In this document: positions 51,018 through 59,764 of the stretch, in pieces
Layout of the letters: the number at the start of each line of letters is the position of its first letter
Position numbering within the stretch: the stretch's first letter is position 1
From: JAXLRU01 sp046330935
GTDB taxonomy: Bacteria; Actinomycetota; Actinomycetes; Actinomycetales; Kineosporiaceae
Direction: 5' to 3'
Length of the DNA stretch: 64,000 nucleotides
NCBI GenBank assembly: GCA_046330935.1
Contig: JAXLRU010000003.1
Span: 310,001-374,000 of the forward strand
Program-made: the position numbers and the translations under genes
The notes under the pieces: model-generated
What the model saw: only the letters and a program-made list of their open reading frames with translations
Told to the model about the DNA's origin: nothing
Database searches by the model: none

Positions 51018-52661
51018 ATGCACGTGTCCGCACCCCCCGGCCAGTCCGTGCGCCCCTCGGCCCGGCGCCTGCACCTCATGGCCGCCGCGAGCGGCGTCGC
51101 GTTCGGCCTCACCGCTCCGCTGACCGTCGTCTACGCCACCGCCCTGGGGGCCGGCGGCGTCCTGGCCGGGCTCGCCGTCTCGTGCATGTCGGTCTCGATC
51201 CTGCTGCTCGACGTCCTGGGCACTCGCTGGACGCCGCGGCTGGAGCCCCAGCGCGCGCTGACCGTCGCGCTGCTCGTCTTCGGTGCCGGGTCGCTGATCA
51301 GCGCCGCCGCGCCCAACCTCGCCGTCATGATCGCCGCGCGGTGCCTGCAGGGGATCGGGGCCGCGCTGTTCCAGGGCACCGGCCCGATGCTCGCCGTGCG
51401 GATCGCCCGGCCGGGGCACGAGGGGCGGGCGTTGGGGCAGTTCCAGGCGTCGTGGTTCCTCGGCATCGCGCTCGGGCCGCTGGCCGGCGCCGGGCTGGCC
51501 GGGCTGATCGACGGCACCGCCGGGCTGCGCCTGGCCTTCGCCTGCTGCGCCGGGGTGAGCCTGCTCGCCGCGAGCGCGGTGCCCCTGCTCATCCCGCGCA
51601 TGCCGACGGGGCTGAGGCCCGTGATCGGGCTGCCGCGGCTGGACTCCATGCGCGGCCGCCGGCCCCGGTTCGGCCTGGGCGTGGCCACGTGCGGGCAGGC
51701 GATGCGCAGCGGCCTCGCCATGACGCTCGTGCCGCTCGTCGCCACCTCCGTGCTCGGCCTGCACGGCCTGCACCTGGGGATCATGCTCTCGGTCCTCGCC
51801 GTCACCGACGTCGCCGCCATGTTCCTGGCCGGGCGGCTGGGGGACAGGTTCGGGCGCCTGCCCGTGCTCGCCTCCGCCCTCGGCATCGGCAGCCTCGCCC
51901 TGCTCCTCGCCCCCGTGATCACCGGCGACGTGCTGTTCGTGCTCCTGTGCATGGGCGTCGGCATCGCCGTCGGGACCACGTGGGTGGTCCCCGCCGCCAT
52001 GGCCGTCGACCTCGCCGGCTCCGCCGAGACCGGCCTGAGCGCCTACCGGATCGCCGCCGACGTCGGCCTGGGCCTGGGCGGGGTGCTCGCCGGGCTCGCC
52101 GTCGCCGAGGTCGGGGTGCGCGACGCGCTGACCGTCGGCGCCGTCGTCCTCGCGCTGCCCCTCGGTCTCGCCCTCCTCGTCGGCGAGACCAACCCGCGCC
52201 GTCGCCGGGCCGCACTCGTGCCCGCGCCGGCCACACCGTCGCGTCCCGCCTTCACCCCGGGGCTCGACCCCCACGCTCCCGTCGCGTCCTCGATCCCCCT
52301 CACCACCGCCACCGCCGACCCCGCCGCCGGTTCCCTGCCCGGCACCCCCCACCACCCGCCGACCGAGCTCGCATCCAGTCCACCGCCCGGAGGTCCCGCC
52401 GTGTCCGTGCCCACCCCGCCCACGCCGCCCGACGACCTGCCCGCCCAGCCGCCCGCCCTGCCCACCGTCGAGGACTTCCGGCGCCTCGCGGCCGACCAGG
52501 GGCTGGCCTTCGCCGACTCCCGCTACGAGGCCGCGCTCGCCGTCCACGCGGGCCTGCGCCCCGCCCTGCTGCGGCTCAGGCAACAGCCGTTGCCCTTCAC
52601 CGGCGGCGCCGAGCCGGGCACCGCGCTGGTCTGGCTGGAGAAGGGCGGTGAGGCGGCGTGA
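51018..52661 (+). CDS. MFS transporter with C-terminal AtzG-like extension
   Basis: Residues 1-400 are a 12-helix major facilitator protein (GRLGDRFGRLPVLA in the central loop, a motif A variant). After it comes a 70-residue Pro/Ala/Thr linker, then a final region PTVEDFRRLAADQGLAFADS...TALVWLEKGGEAA (about 485-547). This tail has the two-helix plus Pro-rich layout of AtzG/DUF4089 amidase partner proteins. The stop overlaps the start of the first amidase. The transporter part probably moves the substrate or product. The fused tail could hold the amidase at the membrane. The similarity of the tail to AtzG is my reading, not a search result. Confidence 0.8.
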   Translation: MHVSAPPGQSVRPSARRLHLMAAASGVAFGLTAPLTVVYATALGAGGVLAGLAVSCMSVSILLLDVLGTRWTPRLEPQRALTVALLVFGAGSLISAAAPNLAVMIAARCLQGIGAALFQGTGPMLAVRIARPGHEGRALGQFQASWFLGIALGPLAGAGLAGLIDGTAGLRLAFACCAGVSLLAASAVPLLIPRMPTGLRPVIGLPRLDSMRGRRPRFGLGVATCGQAMRSGLAMTLVPLVATSVLGLHGLHLGIMLSVLAVTDVAAMFLAGRLGDRFGRLPVLASALGIGSLALLLAPVITGDVLFVLLCMGVGIAVGTTWVVPAAMAVDLAGSAETGLSAYRIAADVGLGLGGVLAGLAVAEVGVRDALTVGAVVLALPLGLALLVGETNPRRRRAALVPAPATPSRPAFTPGLDPHAPVASSIPLTTATADPAAGSLPGTPHHPPTELASSPPPGGPAVSVPTPPTPPDDLPAQPPALPTVEDFRRLAADQGLAFADSRYEAALAVHAGLRPALLRLRQQPLPFTGGAEPGTALVWLEKGGEAA

Positions 52662-54091
52662 CCCCCACCCCCGACGCCCCGGACTCCCTCGCCGACCTCA
52701 CCGCCACCCAGCTCGTCGGGCTGTTCGCCTCGGGTGAGGCCACGCCCTCCCAGGCCGTCGACGCGTGCCTGGCCCGGATCGAGGCCGTGGACGGCGAGCT
52801 CAACGCCGTCCTCGTGCTCCTCGCCGACTCCGCCCGCGCCCAGGCCGCCGTCAGCGACGCGCGCTGGGCCGCAGGCACCGCCCGGCCCCTGGAGGGCGTC
52901 CCGTACGGGTTGAAGGACATCGTCGCGACGGCCGGGGTGGTCACCTCGGGCGGGTCGGCGCTCTACCGCGACTGGGTGCCCGACGCCGACGCCGCGCTCG
53001 CCGAACGCCTCGACGCCGCGGGCGGGGTGCGGCTGGCGAAGCTCCACACCTTCGAGTTCGCGTGCGGGGGAGCGGAGAACCGCACGTTCGGGCCCTGCCG
53101 CAACCCGTGGGACCTGTCGCGGACGACAGGCGGCTCGTCGTCCGGGTCCGGCGCCGCGATCGCCGCAGGCGAGATGCCGCTCGCCATCGGCACCGACACC
53201 GGCGGGTCCATCCGCATCCCCGCCGCGTACTGCGGGATCACCGGGATCAAGCCGACGTACGGACGCGTCCCGCGCCACGGCGTCATGGGGCTGTCGTGGA
53301 CGCTCGACCACGCCGGGCCGATGACCCGGTCCGTCGCCGACGCCGCGCTGATGCTCGGCGTCATCGCCGGGCGCGACGACCGCGACCCGACGTCGTCCTC
53401 GCGGCCGGTGCCCGACTACGTCGCGGAGCTGGCCGCTCGGGGGTCCGCCCCTGCCGCAGGGATGGTCGTCGGCCGGCCCCGCGGCTGGTTCGAGGCGGTG
53501 CTGCAGCCCGAGGTCGCCGAGTCGTTCGAGCAGGCCCTCGCCGAGCTCGCCGAGGCCGGGGTGCGCGTGGTCGACGTGTCGCTGCCCGACGTCGACCTGT
53601 GGGACGTCGCCGCCTGGTCGGTGATGTACCCGGAGACGATGTCGTACCACTCCGAGCACGCGGCCGACGTCGAGAACCGCGACGCGATGGGCGCGGGCAT
53701 CGTCACCGCCGCGCCGTTCGTGCACGCCGTCGACTACCTGCGGGCGCTGCGCTACCGCTCCACCGCCCAGGCGCAGCTCGCCGCCGCGATGGAGGGCGTC
53801 GACGCGCTCGTCGTCCCCGGGTCGACGTCCGTCGCGCCGCCCCTGGACGCCATCTCCGACAACGACGGGTCCGCCGACTGGCTGCTGTCGGCCACCCGCA
53901 CGCACATCCCCTTCAACTTCACCGGCAGCCCCGGCCTGTGCGTCCCCAGCGCACCGGCCGCCGGCCTGCCCGCGAGCCTGCAGTTCGTCGGGCGCCCGCA
54001 CGCGGAGTCGACCCTCTTCGCGCTCGGTGCCGCCTACCAGTCCGTCACGGAGCACCACCTCGCCCGGCCGCGGCTGCTCGCCGGGGTCTGA
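52658..54091 (+). CDS. amidase-signature hydrolase 1
   Basis: The 477-residue enzyme has the complete amidase triad: K86 in YGLKD, cis-Ser S160 in TGGSSSGSG and nucleophile S184 in GTDTGGSIRIP, with the family's usual 24-residue spacing between the serines. It hydrolyses a C-N amide bond; the exact substrate is unknown. It is closer to AtzE/allophanate-hydrolase and GatA-like amidases than to fatty-acid amide hydrolases by overall layout. The GTG at 52658 overlaps the MFS stop, so the two are made together. It differs clearly from amidases 2 and 3 downstream. Confidence 0.92.
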   Translation: MTPTPDAPDSLADLTATQLVGLFASGEATPSQAVDACLARIEAVDGELNAVLVLLADSARAQAAVSDARWAAGTARPLEGVPYGLKDIVATAGVVTSGGSALYRDWVPDADAALAERLDAAGGVRLAKLHTFEFACGGAENRTFGPCRNPWDLSRTTGGSSSGSGAAIAAGEMPLAIGTDTGGSIRIPAAYCGITGIKPTYGRVPRHGVMGLSWTLDHAGPMTRSVADAALMLGVIAGRDDRDPTSSSRPVPDYVAELAARGSAPAAGMVVGRPRGWFEAVLQPEVAESFEQALAELAEAGVRVVDVSLPDVDLWDVAAWSVMYPETMSYHSEHAADVENRDAMGAGIVTAAPFVHAVDYLRALRYRSTAQAQLAAAMEGVDALVVPGSTSVAPPLDAISDNDGSADWLLSATRTHIPFNFTGSPGLCVPSAPAAGLPASLQFVGRPHAESTLFALGAAYQSVTEHHLARPRLLAGV

Positions 54092-54115
54092 CCCGCTCTC
54101 CCGGAGGTCCCTGCC

Positions 54116-55618
54116 ATGACGCTGTCACCACCCACACCGTCCGTCCCGGCCCCTACGCCCGCTCGCCCGTCATCCCCCGACCTCGCCGTCAGCGGCCTGC
54201 CCACGACGTCCACCGTCGACGGGCTGCCGCTGACCATCACCGAGGCCGCCGCCGCGCTGCGCTCGGGGGCGCTGACCTCGGTCGCGCTCACCGAGGCGGT
54301 CATCGCCCGCGCCGACAAGCTCGACGGTCCGCTCGGCATCTACATCAAGCGCACCGACGAGGCCGCACTGGAGGCGGCCGCCGCCGCCGACGCCGAGCTC
54401 GCCGCGGGCGTCGACAAGGGGCTGCTGCACGGCATCCCGCTCGGCGTGAAGGACATCATCGCCACGGCCGACGCCCCGACGACCGCGCAGAGCCTGATCC
54501 TCGACCCGTCGTTCGGGGAGCAGGGGGACGCCGTCGTCGTCTCCCGGCTTCGGGCGGCCGGCGGTGTCATCACCGGGAAGCTGACGACGATGGAGTACGC
54601 CATCGGCTTCCCGGACTTCGACAAGCCGTTCCCGATCCCGCGCAACGCGTTCTCGCTCGCGCACTGGCCGGGCGGATCGTCGTCGGGCACCGGCAACGGC
54701 GTCGCCGCCGGCGCGTTCCTCGGCGGGCTCGGCACCGACACCGGCGGCAGCGTGCGGCTGCCCGCGGCGTGGAGCAACATCAGCGGGCTCAAGCAGACGT
54801 TCGGGCGGGTTCCGAAGTCTGGCTGCGTGCCGCTGGGGTACTCCTACGACAACATCGGGCCGATGACGCGCTCGGCGCGCGACTGCGCGGCGATGCTCGC
54901 CGTGATGGCCGGGCACGACGAGTCCGACGCGTGCTCCGTGGACGTGCCGGTCGACGACTACCTGGCCGCCCTGACGGGCGACATCACCGGCATGCGCGTG
55001 GGCGTCGACTTCTCGCTGCTGGAGCGCCCCGGGGTGGACCCGGACGCGGCCGCGCTGTTCCGGGCGTCGGTCGCGTCGTTCGAGGCGCTCGGGGCCACCG
55101 TCACCGAGGTGACGCTGCCGTTCTACGACGAGCTCACCACCGCCACCATGGCCGGGCTCGCCGCCGAGGCGTTCGCCTACCACCGCGCCGACCTGCAGAC
55201 CCGCTGGTCGGACTACGGGTACGCCACCCGAGTCGGGATCGCGCGGGCCTTCATGACGACGGCTGCCGACTACGTCCAGGCGCAGCGGGTGCGGCGGGTC
55301 GGCGTCAAGGCCGTGACGGAGATGTTCACGACCGTGGACGTCGTGCTCACCCCCGCCACCGGAGCGCCGTCGCCCGAGGTCGACAGCCTCGAGTGGGGCG
55401 ACCTCATGAACACGATCTTCACCCCGTACTGGAACGCCGTCGGCAACCCCGCGATCTCGGTGCCCATGGGCCTGACGTCCGGCGGGCTGCCCGTGGGCCT
55501 GCAGATCAGCGGCCGGCCCTTCGAGGAGTCGACGGTGCTCAAGGCCGCCGACGCCTACCAGACCGTCACCGAGCACCACCTCGTCGAGTCCCCCGTCGTG
55601 AAGGAGCTCCTGTCATGA
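54116..55618 (+). CDS. amidase-signature hydrolase 2
   Basis: The 500-residue amidase has K112 (GVKD), S188 (PGGSSSGTG) and S212 (GTDTGGSVRLP) in the right spacing. A Pro-rich N-terminal stretch of about 30 residues precedes the first helix. It shares long identical blocks with amidase 3 (EYAIG-PDF-KPFPIPRN, HWPGGSSSGTG), so one arose from the other by duplication. Its stop overlaps the AtzG-like gene as ATGA, which suggests a two-subunit enzyme with that protein. Confidence 0.92.
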   Translation: MTLSPPTPSVPAPTPARPSSPDLAVSGLPTTSTVDGLPLTITEAAAALRSGALTSVALTEAVIARADKLDGPLGIYIKRTDEAALEAAAAADAELAAGVDKGLLHGIPLGVKDIIATADAPTTAQSLILDPSFGEQGDAVVVSRLRAAGGVITGKLTTMEYAIGFPDFDKPFPIPRNAFSLAHWPGGSSSGTGNGVAAGAFLGGLGTDTGGSVRLPAAWSNISGLKQTFGRVPKSGCVPLGYSYDNIGPMTRSARDCAAMLAVMAGHDESDACSVDVPVDDYLAALTGDITGMRVGVDFSLLERPGVDPDAAALFRASVASFEALGATVTEVTLPFYDELTTATMAGLAAEAFAYHRADLQTRWSDYGYATRVGIARAFMTTAADYVQAQRVRRVGVKAVTEMFTTVDVVLTPATGAPSPEVDSLEWGDLMNTIFTPYWNAVGNPAISVPMGLTSGGLPVGLQISGRPFEESTVLKAADAYQTVTEHHLVESPVVKELLS

Positions 55619-55809
55619 GTGTCCCCTCCGTTTCCGTCGAGCAGACCATCGACACGATGCTGGCCGCGGCCGGCCTGACCGTCTCGGCCGAGGAGCGCGC
55701 CGCGTTCATCGCCGACTACCCGGCGCACCGCGCGTCCCTCGACGCGCTCTACGCGGTGCCCATGGTCAAGGAGGAGGAGCCGCAGCTGGTCTTCTCCCCG
55801 CTGGTCTGA
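55615..55809 (+). CDS. small AtzG/DUF4089-like amidase partner
   Basis: The 64-residue protein has two short helices (VEQTIDTMLAAAGLTV; AFIADYPAHRASLDALYAV) followed by an extended tail KEEEPQLVFSPLV. This matches the size and layout of AtzG-type subunits, which wrap around an AtzE-type amidase and are distinct from GatC. It sits between two duplicated amidase genes and may serve both. The ATG at 55615 overlaps the amidase 2 stop. Confidence 0.8.
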   Translation: MSVPSVSVEQTIDTMLAAAGLTVSAEERAAFIADYPAHRASLDALYAVPMVKEEEPQLVFSPLV

Positions 55810-55819
55810 GGCCGCCGTC

Positions 55820-57292
55820 ATGACGGTCCTCGAACCGGCTGTCACGGCGGTCCCCGCGCAGGGTGCCGCGCCGTCGCTCGCCGTCACGCCCGTGTCGGCG
55901 GCTGCGGACCGGCTGCCGCTGACCATCACCGAGGCGGCGTCATCGCTGCGCTCGGGCACGTGGACGTCGGTCGGGCTCACCGAGGCGGTGATCGCCCGGG
56001 CGGCGGCCATCGACCCCGCGATGGGCACCTACATCGTCCGCGCGGACGAGACGGCGTTGGCGGCCGCCGCGGCGGCGGACGCCGAGCTGGCGTCGGGCCT
56101 CGACAAGGGCCCCCTGCACGGGATCCCGCTGGGGATCAAGGACATTCTCGCCACCGACGAGGCTGCCTCGACCGGGCAGAGCCTGATCCTCGACCCCGCG
56201 TGGGGCGAGGCGGGTGACGGGCCTGTCGTCGCGCGGCTTCGCGAGGCCGGCGCGGTGATCACCGGCAAGACGACGACGATGGAGTACGCGATCGGGCTTC
56301 CGGACTTCGAGAAGCCGTTCCCGATTCCCCGGAATCCGTTCTCGCTGTCGCACTGGCCGGGCGGGTCGTCGTCCGGCACCGGATCGGGCGTCACCGCCGG
56401 GATGTTCCTCGGCGGCCTCGGCACCGACACCGGTGGATCGGTGCGGATGCCCGCGTCGTGGTCGGGGATCAGCGGCATCAAGCAGACGTTCGGCCGCGTG
56501 CCGAAGGCCGGCTGCCTGCCGCTGGGGTACTCCTACGACCACGTCGGGCCGATGACGCGGTCCGCCCGCGACTGCGCCGTCATGCTCGCCGTGATGGCGG
56601 GGCACGACAATGCCGACGCGTGCTCCGTGGACGTGCCGGTGGACGACTACGTCGGTGCATTGACCGGGTCGGTCGCCGGGCTCACCATCGGCGTCGACTT
56701 CTCGGTCGCATCCGATCCCGGGACCCTGGAGTTGCTGCGTGCCGCGGCGGCCGAACTGGAGGCCGCCGGGGCCACGGTCGTCGAGGTCACGCTGCCGCTG
56801 TGGAACGAGCTGTTCACGGCGGTGATGGTGTGCGCCGCCGAGGCGTTCGCCTACCACCGTGGTGACCTGCAGTCCCGGTGGACCGATTACGGGTCGCCGA
56901 CCCGGATGGCGATCTCGCGGGCGATCATGACGACGGCGGCCGACTTCGTGCAGGCGCAGCGCGTGCGCCGGGCCGGCGTGAAGCTTGCGGCGGAGCTGTT
57001 CGCCGGCGTGGACGTCGTCCTCACCCCCACCTGCGACGGGCCGGCGCCGCTGGTGGACGGCATGACCTGGGACGGGATGCTCTCGAAGGTGCTCTGCGCG
57101 TACTGGAACGCGCTCGGGTACCCGGCACTCTCGGTGCCGATGGGTCTCGTCGACGGGCTGCCCGTGGGGCTGCAGATCGCCGGTCGCCCCTTTGCCGAGG
57201 CGACGGTCCTGCAAGTGGGCGACGCCTACCAGCAGCTCACCACGCACCACCTCACCGAGTCGCCGCTGGTGCTGGAGATGCTCGCGGGCTGA
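55820..57292 (+). CDS. amidase-signature hydrolase 3
   Basis: The 490-residue amidase has K107 (GIKD), S183 and S207 in the same contexts as amidase 2, to which it is closely related along its whole length. The N-terminus differs, and an amidase 2-like loop is shortened near residue 300. It starts ten bases after the AtzG-like stop. With the importer and regulator it completes an uptake-and-hydrolysis array. A large hairpin after the gene probably ends the transcript. Confidence 0.92.
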   Translation: MTVLEPAVTAVPAQGAAPSLAVTPVSAAADRLPLTITEAASSLRSGTWTSVGLTEAVIARAAAIDPAMGTYIVRADETALAAAAAADAELASGLDKGPLHGIPLGIKDILATDEAASTGQSLILDPAWGEAGDGPVVARLREAGAVITGKTTTMEYAIGLPDFEKPFPIPRNPFSLSHWPGGSSSGTGSGVTAGMFLGGLGTDTGGSVRMPASWSGISGIKQTFGRVPKAGCLPLGYSYDHVGPMTRSARDCAVMLAVMAGHDNADACSVDVPVDDYVGALTGSVAGLTIGVDFSVASDPGTLELLRAAAAELEAAGATVVEVTLPLWNELFTAVMVCAAEAFAYHRGDLQSRWTDYGSPTRMAISRAIMTTAADFVQAQRVRRAGVKLAAELFAGVDVVLTPTCDGPAPLVDGMTWDGMLSKVLCAYWNALGYPALSVPMGLVDGLPVGLQIAGRPFAEATVLQVGDAYQQLTTHHLTESPLVLEMLAG

Positions 57293-57318
57293 GCCGTCTG
57301 ACTCGGGGAGGAGCAAGC

Positions 57319-57362
57319 GGGCCGGTGGCCGTCCCGCCCGGCAGCCGGGCGGCCACCGGCCC
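57319..57362 (+). terminator. terminator of amidase operon
   Basis: Arms gggccggtggcc and its exact complement (12 bases) enclose a second stem cccggc-a-gccggg. It starts 27 bases after the amidase 3 stop. The following bases to 57524 hold no recognised gene. Confidence 0.75.
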
Positions 57363-57858
57363 TTCGTCTGCGTGAGTCCCGTGATGGTAATCGGCAATCA
57401 GGCGAGGTGATAGCCGTCGGGTCCGACCTCAAGGCCTGAGTCGGGCGGCCAGGGGTGGCGAACTGCGCCGGCGAAGACCAGTTCTCCCGGTTCGCGGAGA
57501 TCGCTCGACCTCAGTTGGTTGGTGTCAGTCGTCTGCTCCGTAGTCCTTCACCGGCACTACTTGGACGGGCGCCTCGTCGCGGATCATCCATACGCGGAAG
57601 ATGCATTGCTCCTGGTCATTCACCATCAACTGCACCGACCCCGGCTCCCGCCATGGGAACGATGCGAACTTCTCGATCACAGCGGGCAGGTCTGCGTGGT
57701 TGAGTGCCCCTCCGAACAGTCGGCACTCGGGGTTCTTCCAGCCGCCCCAGTGTTGTCCCTCATCGCTCAATGACGACAGATATCCCACACCTCGCGCGTC
57801 GGGTTGCTCACGACGGGGAGCCTCAGTGCGCAGCCACTCACTGAACTCTTCGATAAGG

Positions 57859-59294
57859 GGCTCTTCGGATTTGAGCGTGATCGGGCCCGTGTGAGGGGGC
57901 TCGTGGTCCTGCGCTGAGATGGGTGTTGCTGAGGCACTCATCGAGATCGAAGGACCACGAGCCGTGGACAACGCTACGGGCTCGCCGCGGGATGCGGCGA
58001 GTGTGCTGTTCGACCTGCCCGGGTACCGCGTGGTGAGCGCGGTCGACCTGCCCGGAGGCGGCCGGGAGGTGGTGATCGCCTCCGTCGAGGGCGAGGCGGG
58101 CTGCCCGACCTGTGGGGTGCTCTCGGGGCGGGTCCATCAACGGACCCGACAACGGCTGCGCGACGTTCCGGTCGCCGGCCACGTACGGGTGGTCCTGATC
58201 CGGCGGCGCTTCGCCTGTGTGGAGCAACGCTGTCCGAGGCGGACGTTCGCGGAGGTCACCGGGCAGGTCCCGGCCCGGGCCAGGACCACCGCCCGCCTGC
58301 GGGAGCAGCTGCTCACCGCGGTCCTGGCCGGGCGGTCCGTCGCCGAGGTCGCCGCCTCGTACGGGGTGTCGTGGTGGACGGTCCAGGCCGTCCTCAACGC
58401 CGCCGCCCTGCTCGGCATCGACCCCGACGCGGCCAGCCCGCGGCGACTGGGCATCGACGAGCACCGCTACCGGTCGGTGCGGTACTGGCGCGACGAACAC
58501 GGCACCTGGCGCCGGTACGAGCCCTGGATGTCGACGATCGTCGACGTCGACACCGGGGGCGTCCTCGGCGTGGTCGACGGACGCGGCGCCGCCGGGGTCG
58601 CTGCGTGGCTGGCGGCCAGGCCGCAGGAGTGGCGGGACCGGATCGAGGTCGTCGCGATCGACCCCTCTGCGGCGTTCCGCGCCGCACTACGTGACCAGCT
58701 CCCGCAGGCGGCGGTCAGTGTCGACGCGTTCCACCTGGTCAAACTCGCCAACGACACCCTGACCCGGGTCCGGCAGCGCCTCACCCGCCAGACCAAGGGC
58801 CGCCGCGGCCGCGGGATCGACCCGGTCTGGACCAACCGGCGACTCCTGCTTCGCGCTGGGGACACCCTCAGCCCAGCCGGCCTGGCCCGGCTCCGGGCGA
58901 CGTTCACCGCCGACGACCCCACCCAGGAGATCGCCGCCGCGTGGGCGGTGAAGGAACGCCTCCGCCACCTCCTCCACGCCACCACCCTCACCGACCTCGA
59001 CCACCGTCGGGACCTGTTCACCGACGCCGTCACCGCTGCCGCGATGCCCGAAACCGACCGGCTCGCCGCGACCATCACCACCTGGTGGCCCGCCATCGAA
59101 GTCCTCGTCATCACCGGCGTCACCAACGCCCGCACCGAAGCCGCCAACACCACCATCAAGCAGATCAAGCGCACCGGCCGCGGCTACCGCAACCCCCACC
59201 ACTACAAGACCCGTATCCTCCTCGCCAGCGCCGCCCGGACGGCAGCGTGAACACCCAGGTCAACACCAGGCATCACGCTGAAATCCGAAGAGCC
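57859..59294 (+). mobile_element. ISL3-family insertion sequence, 1436 bp
   Basis: Terminal inverted repeats start GGCTCTTCGGATTT and match over about 23 bases with one mismatch (57859-57881 and 59272-59294). An 8-base target duplication, cgataagg, flanks it exactly (57851-57858 and 59295-59302). The GGCTCTTC end and 8-base duplication are those expected for ISL3. It contains one intact transposase. Confidence 0.92.
57964..59250 (+). CDS. ISL3-family transposase
   Basis: The 428-residue enzyme has an N-terminal zinc-binding region (GCPTCGVLSGRVHQR, FACVEQRCPRRTF), a helix-turn-helix and a DDE catalytic core (RLGIDEHRYRS; VEVVAIDPSAAFRAAL; VSVDAFHLVKLAN) with a late ITGVTNARTEAANTTIKQIK containing the final acidic residue. 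It appears intact. The GTG at 57964 follows gaagga; an in-frame ATG at 57919 would add 15 residues without a ribosome site. Confidence 0.93.
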   Translation: MDNATGSPRDAASVLFDLPGYRVVSAVDLPGGGREVVIASVEGEAGCPTCGVLSGRVHQRTRQRLRDVPVAGHVRVVLIRRRFACVEQRCPRRTFAEVTGQVPARARTTARLREQLLTAVLAGRSVAEVAASYGVSWWTVQAVLNAAALLGIDPDAASPRRLGIDEHRYRSVRYWRDEHGTWRRYEPWMSTIVDVDTGGVLGVVDGRGAAGVAAWLAARPQEWRDRIEVVAIDPSAAFRAALRDQLPQAAVSVDAFHLVKLANDTLTRVRQRLTRQTKGRRGRGIDPVWTNRRLLLRAGDTLSPAGLARLRATFTADDPTQEIAAAWAVKERLRHLLHATTLTDLDHRRDLFTDAVTAAAMPETDRLAATITTWWPAIEVLVITGVTNARTEAANTTIKQIKRTGRGYRNPHHYKTRILLASAARTAA

Positions 59295-59401
59295 CGATAA
59301 GGACCGCCGGCTCGAATGCGCCGACGGACAGCATCACGTTAGTCACCCAGCTCACGGCATTCCTTTCAGATTGAGCCGACCACAACAAACCTCGTCGAAC
59401 A

Positions 59402-59764
59402 TCACGTCGCTTCTTCGCTACCCGTCCTGTACGTTGCGACGACCTCGATCAGCCCGACGATGGCGTCGTTGAAAGCGTCGAGGTCCTCGGCGGGGATCCA
59501 GTACTCGAGGATCGTCCGACCGCCCACCTGCTGCACGTCGTAGCGGTCGAGGAACTCGGTGAGGACGTCGAAGCGCGTCACGTATCCGCTGCCGCTGGCC
59601 TTGACGTTCCAGTCGCGGGCGATGCGGGTGGCGTAGTCCTCGTTGAGCACCGGGTAGAAGATCGGCTGGTCGGGCAGCCGAGGCGGCCACCGACGCCAAC
59701 CGGAGGCCTCGACCAGGGCCAACTCGGCCGGTCCCGTCGGCCGCCACAGCGTCGTCGTGGTCAC
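59402..59764 (-). CDS. hypothetical protein sometimes labelled ADP-ribosylation/crystallin J1
   Basis: The 120-residue protein has the blocks LWRPTGPAELALVEASGWR, LPDQPIFYPVLNEDYATRIA and RFDVLTEFLDRYDVQQVGGR. I recall this family from many actinomycete genomes under an ADP-ribosylation/crystallin J1 label that is not backed by a known activity. A strong ribosome site (aggaggag) precedes the GTG at 59764. It stands alone between the two insertion-sequence regions. Confidence 0.8.
   Translation of the reverse strand: MTTTTLWRPTGPAELALVEASGWRRWPPRLPDQPIFYPVLNEDYATRIARDWNVKASGSGYVTRFDVLTEFLDRYDVQQVGGRTILEYWIPAEDLDAFNDAIVGLIEVVATYRTGSEEAT

Larger units (their letters stand above)
57525..59355 (-). 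pseudogene. small hypothetical protein gene split by ISL3-type element
   Basis: The 5' piece lies at 59295-59355 and the 3' piece at 57525-57858. Removing the element and one 8-base duplicate joins them in frame. The protein is about 128 residues, opening MSWVTNVMLSVGAFEPAVLI and continuing EEFSEWLRTEAPRRE. The GTG at 59355 follows aaagga. Similar small proteins with HWGGWKNPEC and LNHADL motifs are common in actinomycetes with no assigned role. Its base composition is lower in GC than the neighbourhood, a sign of transfer. Confidence 0.8.
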
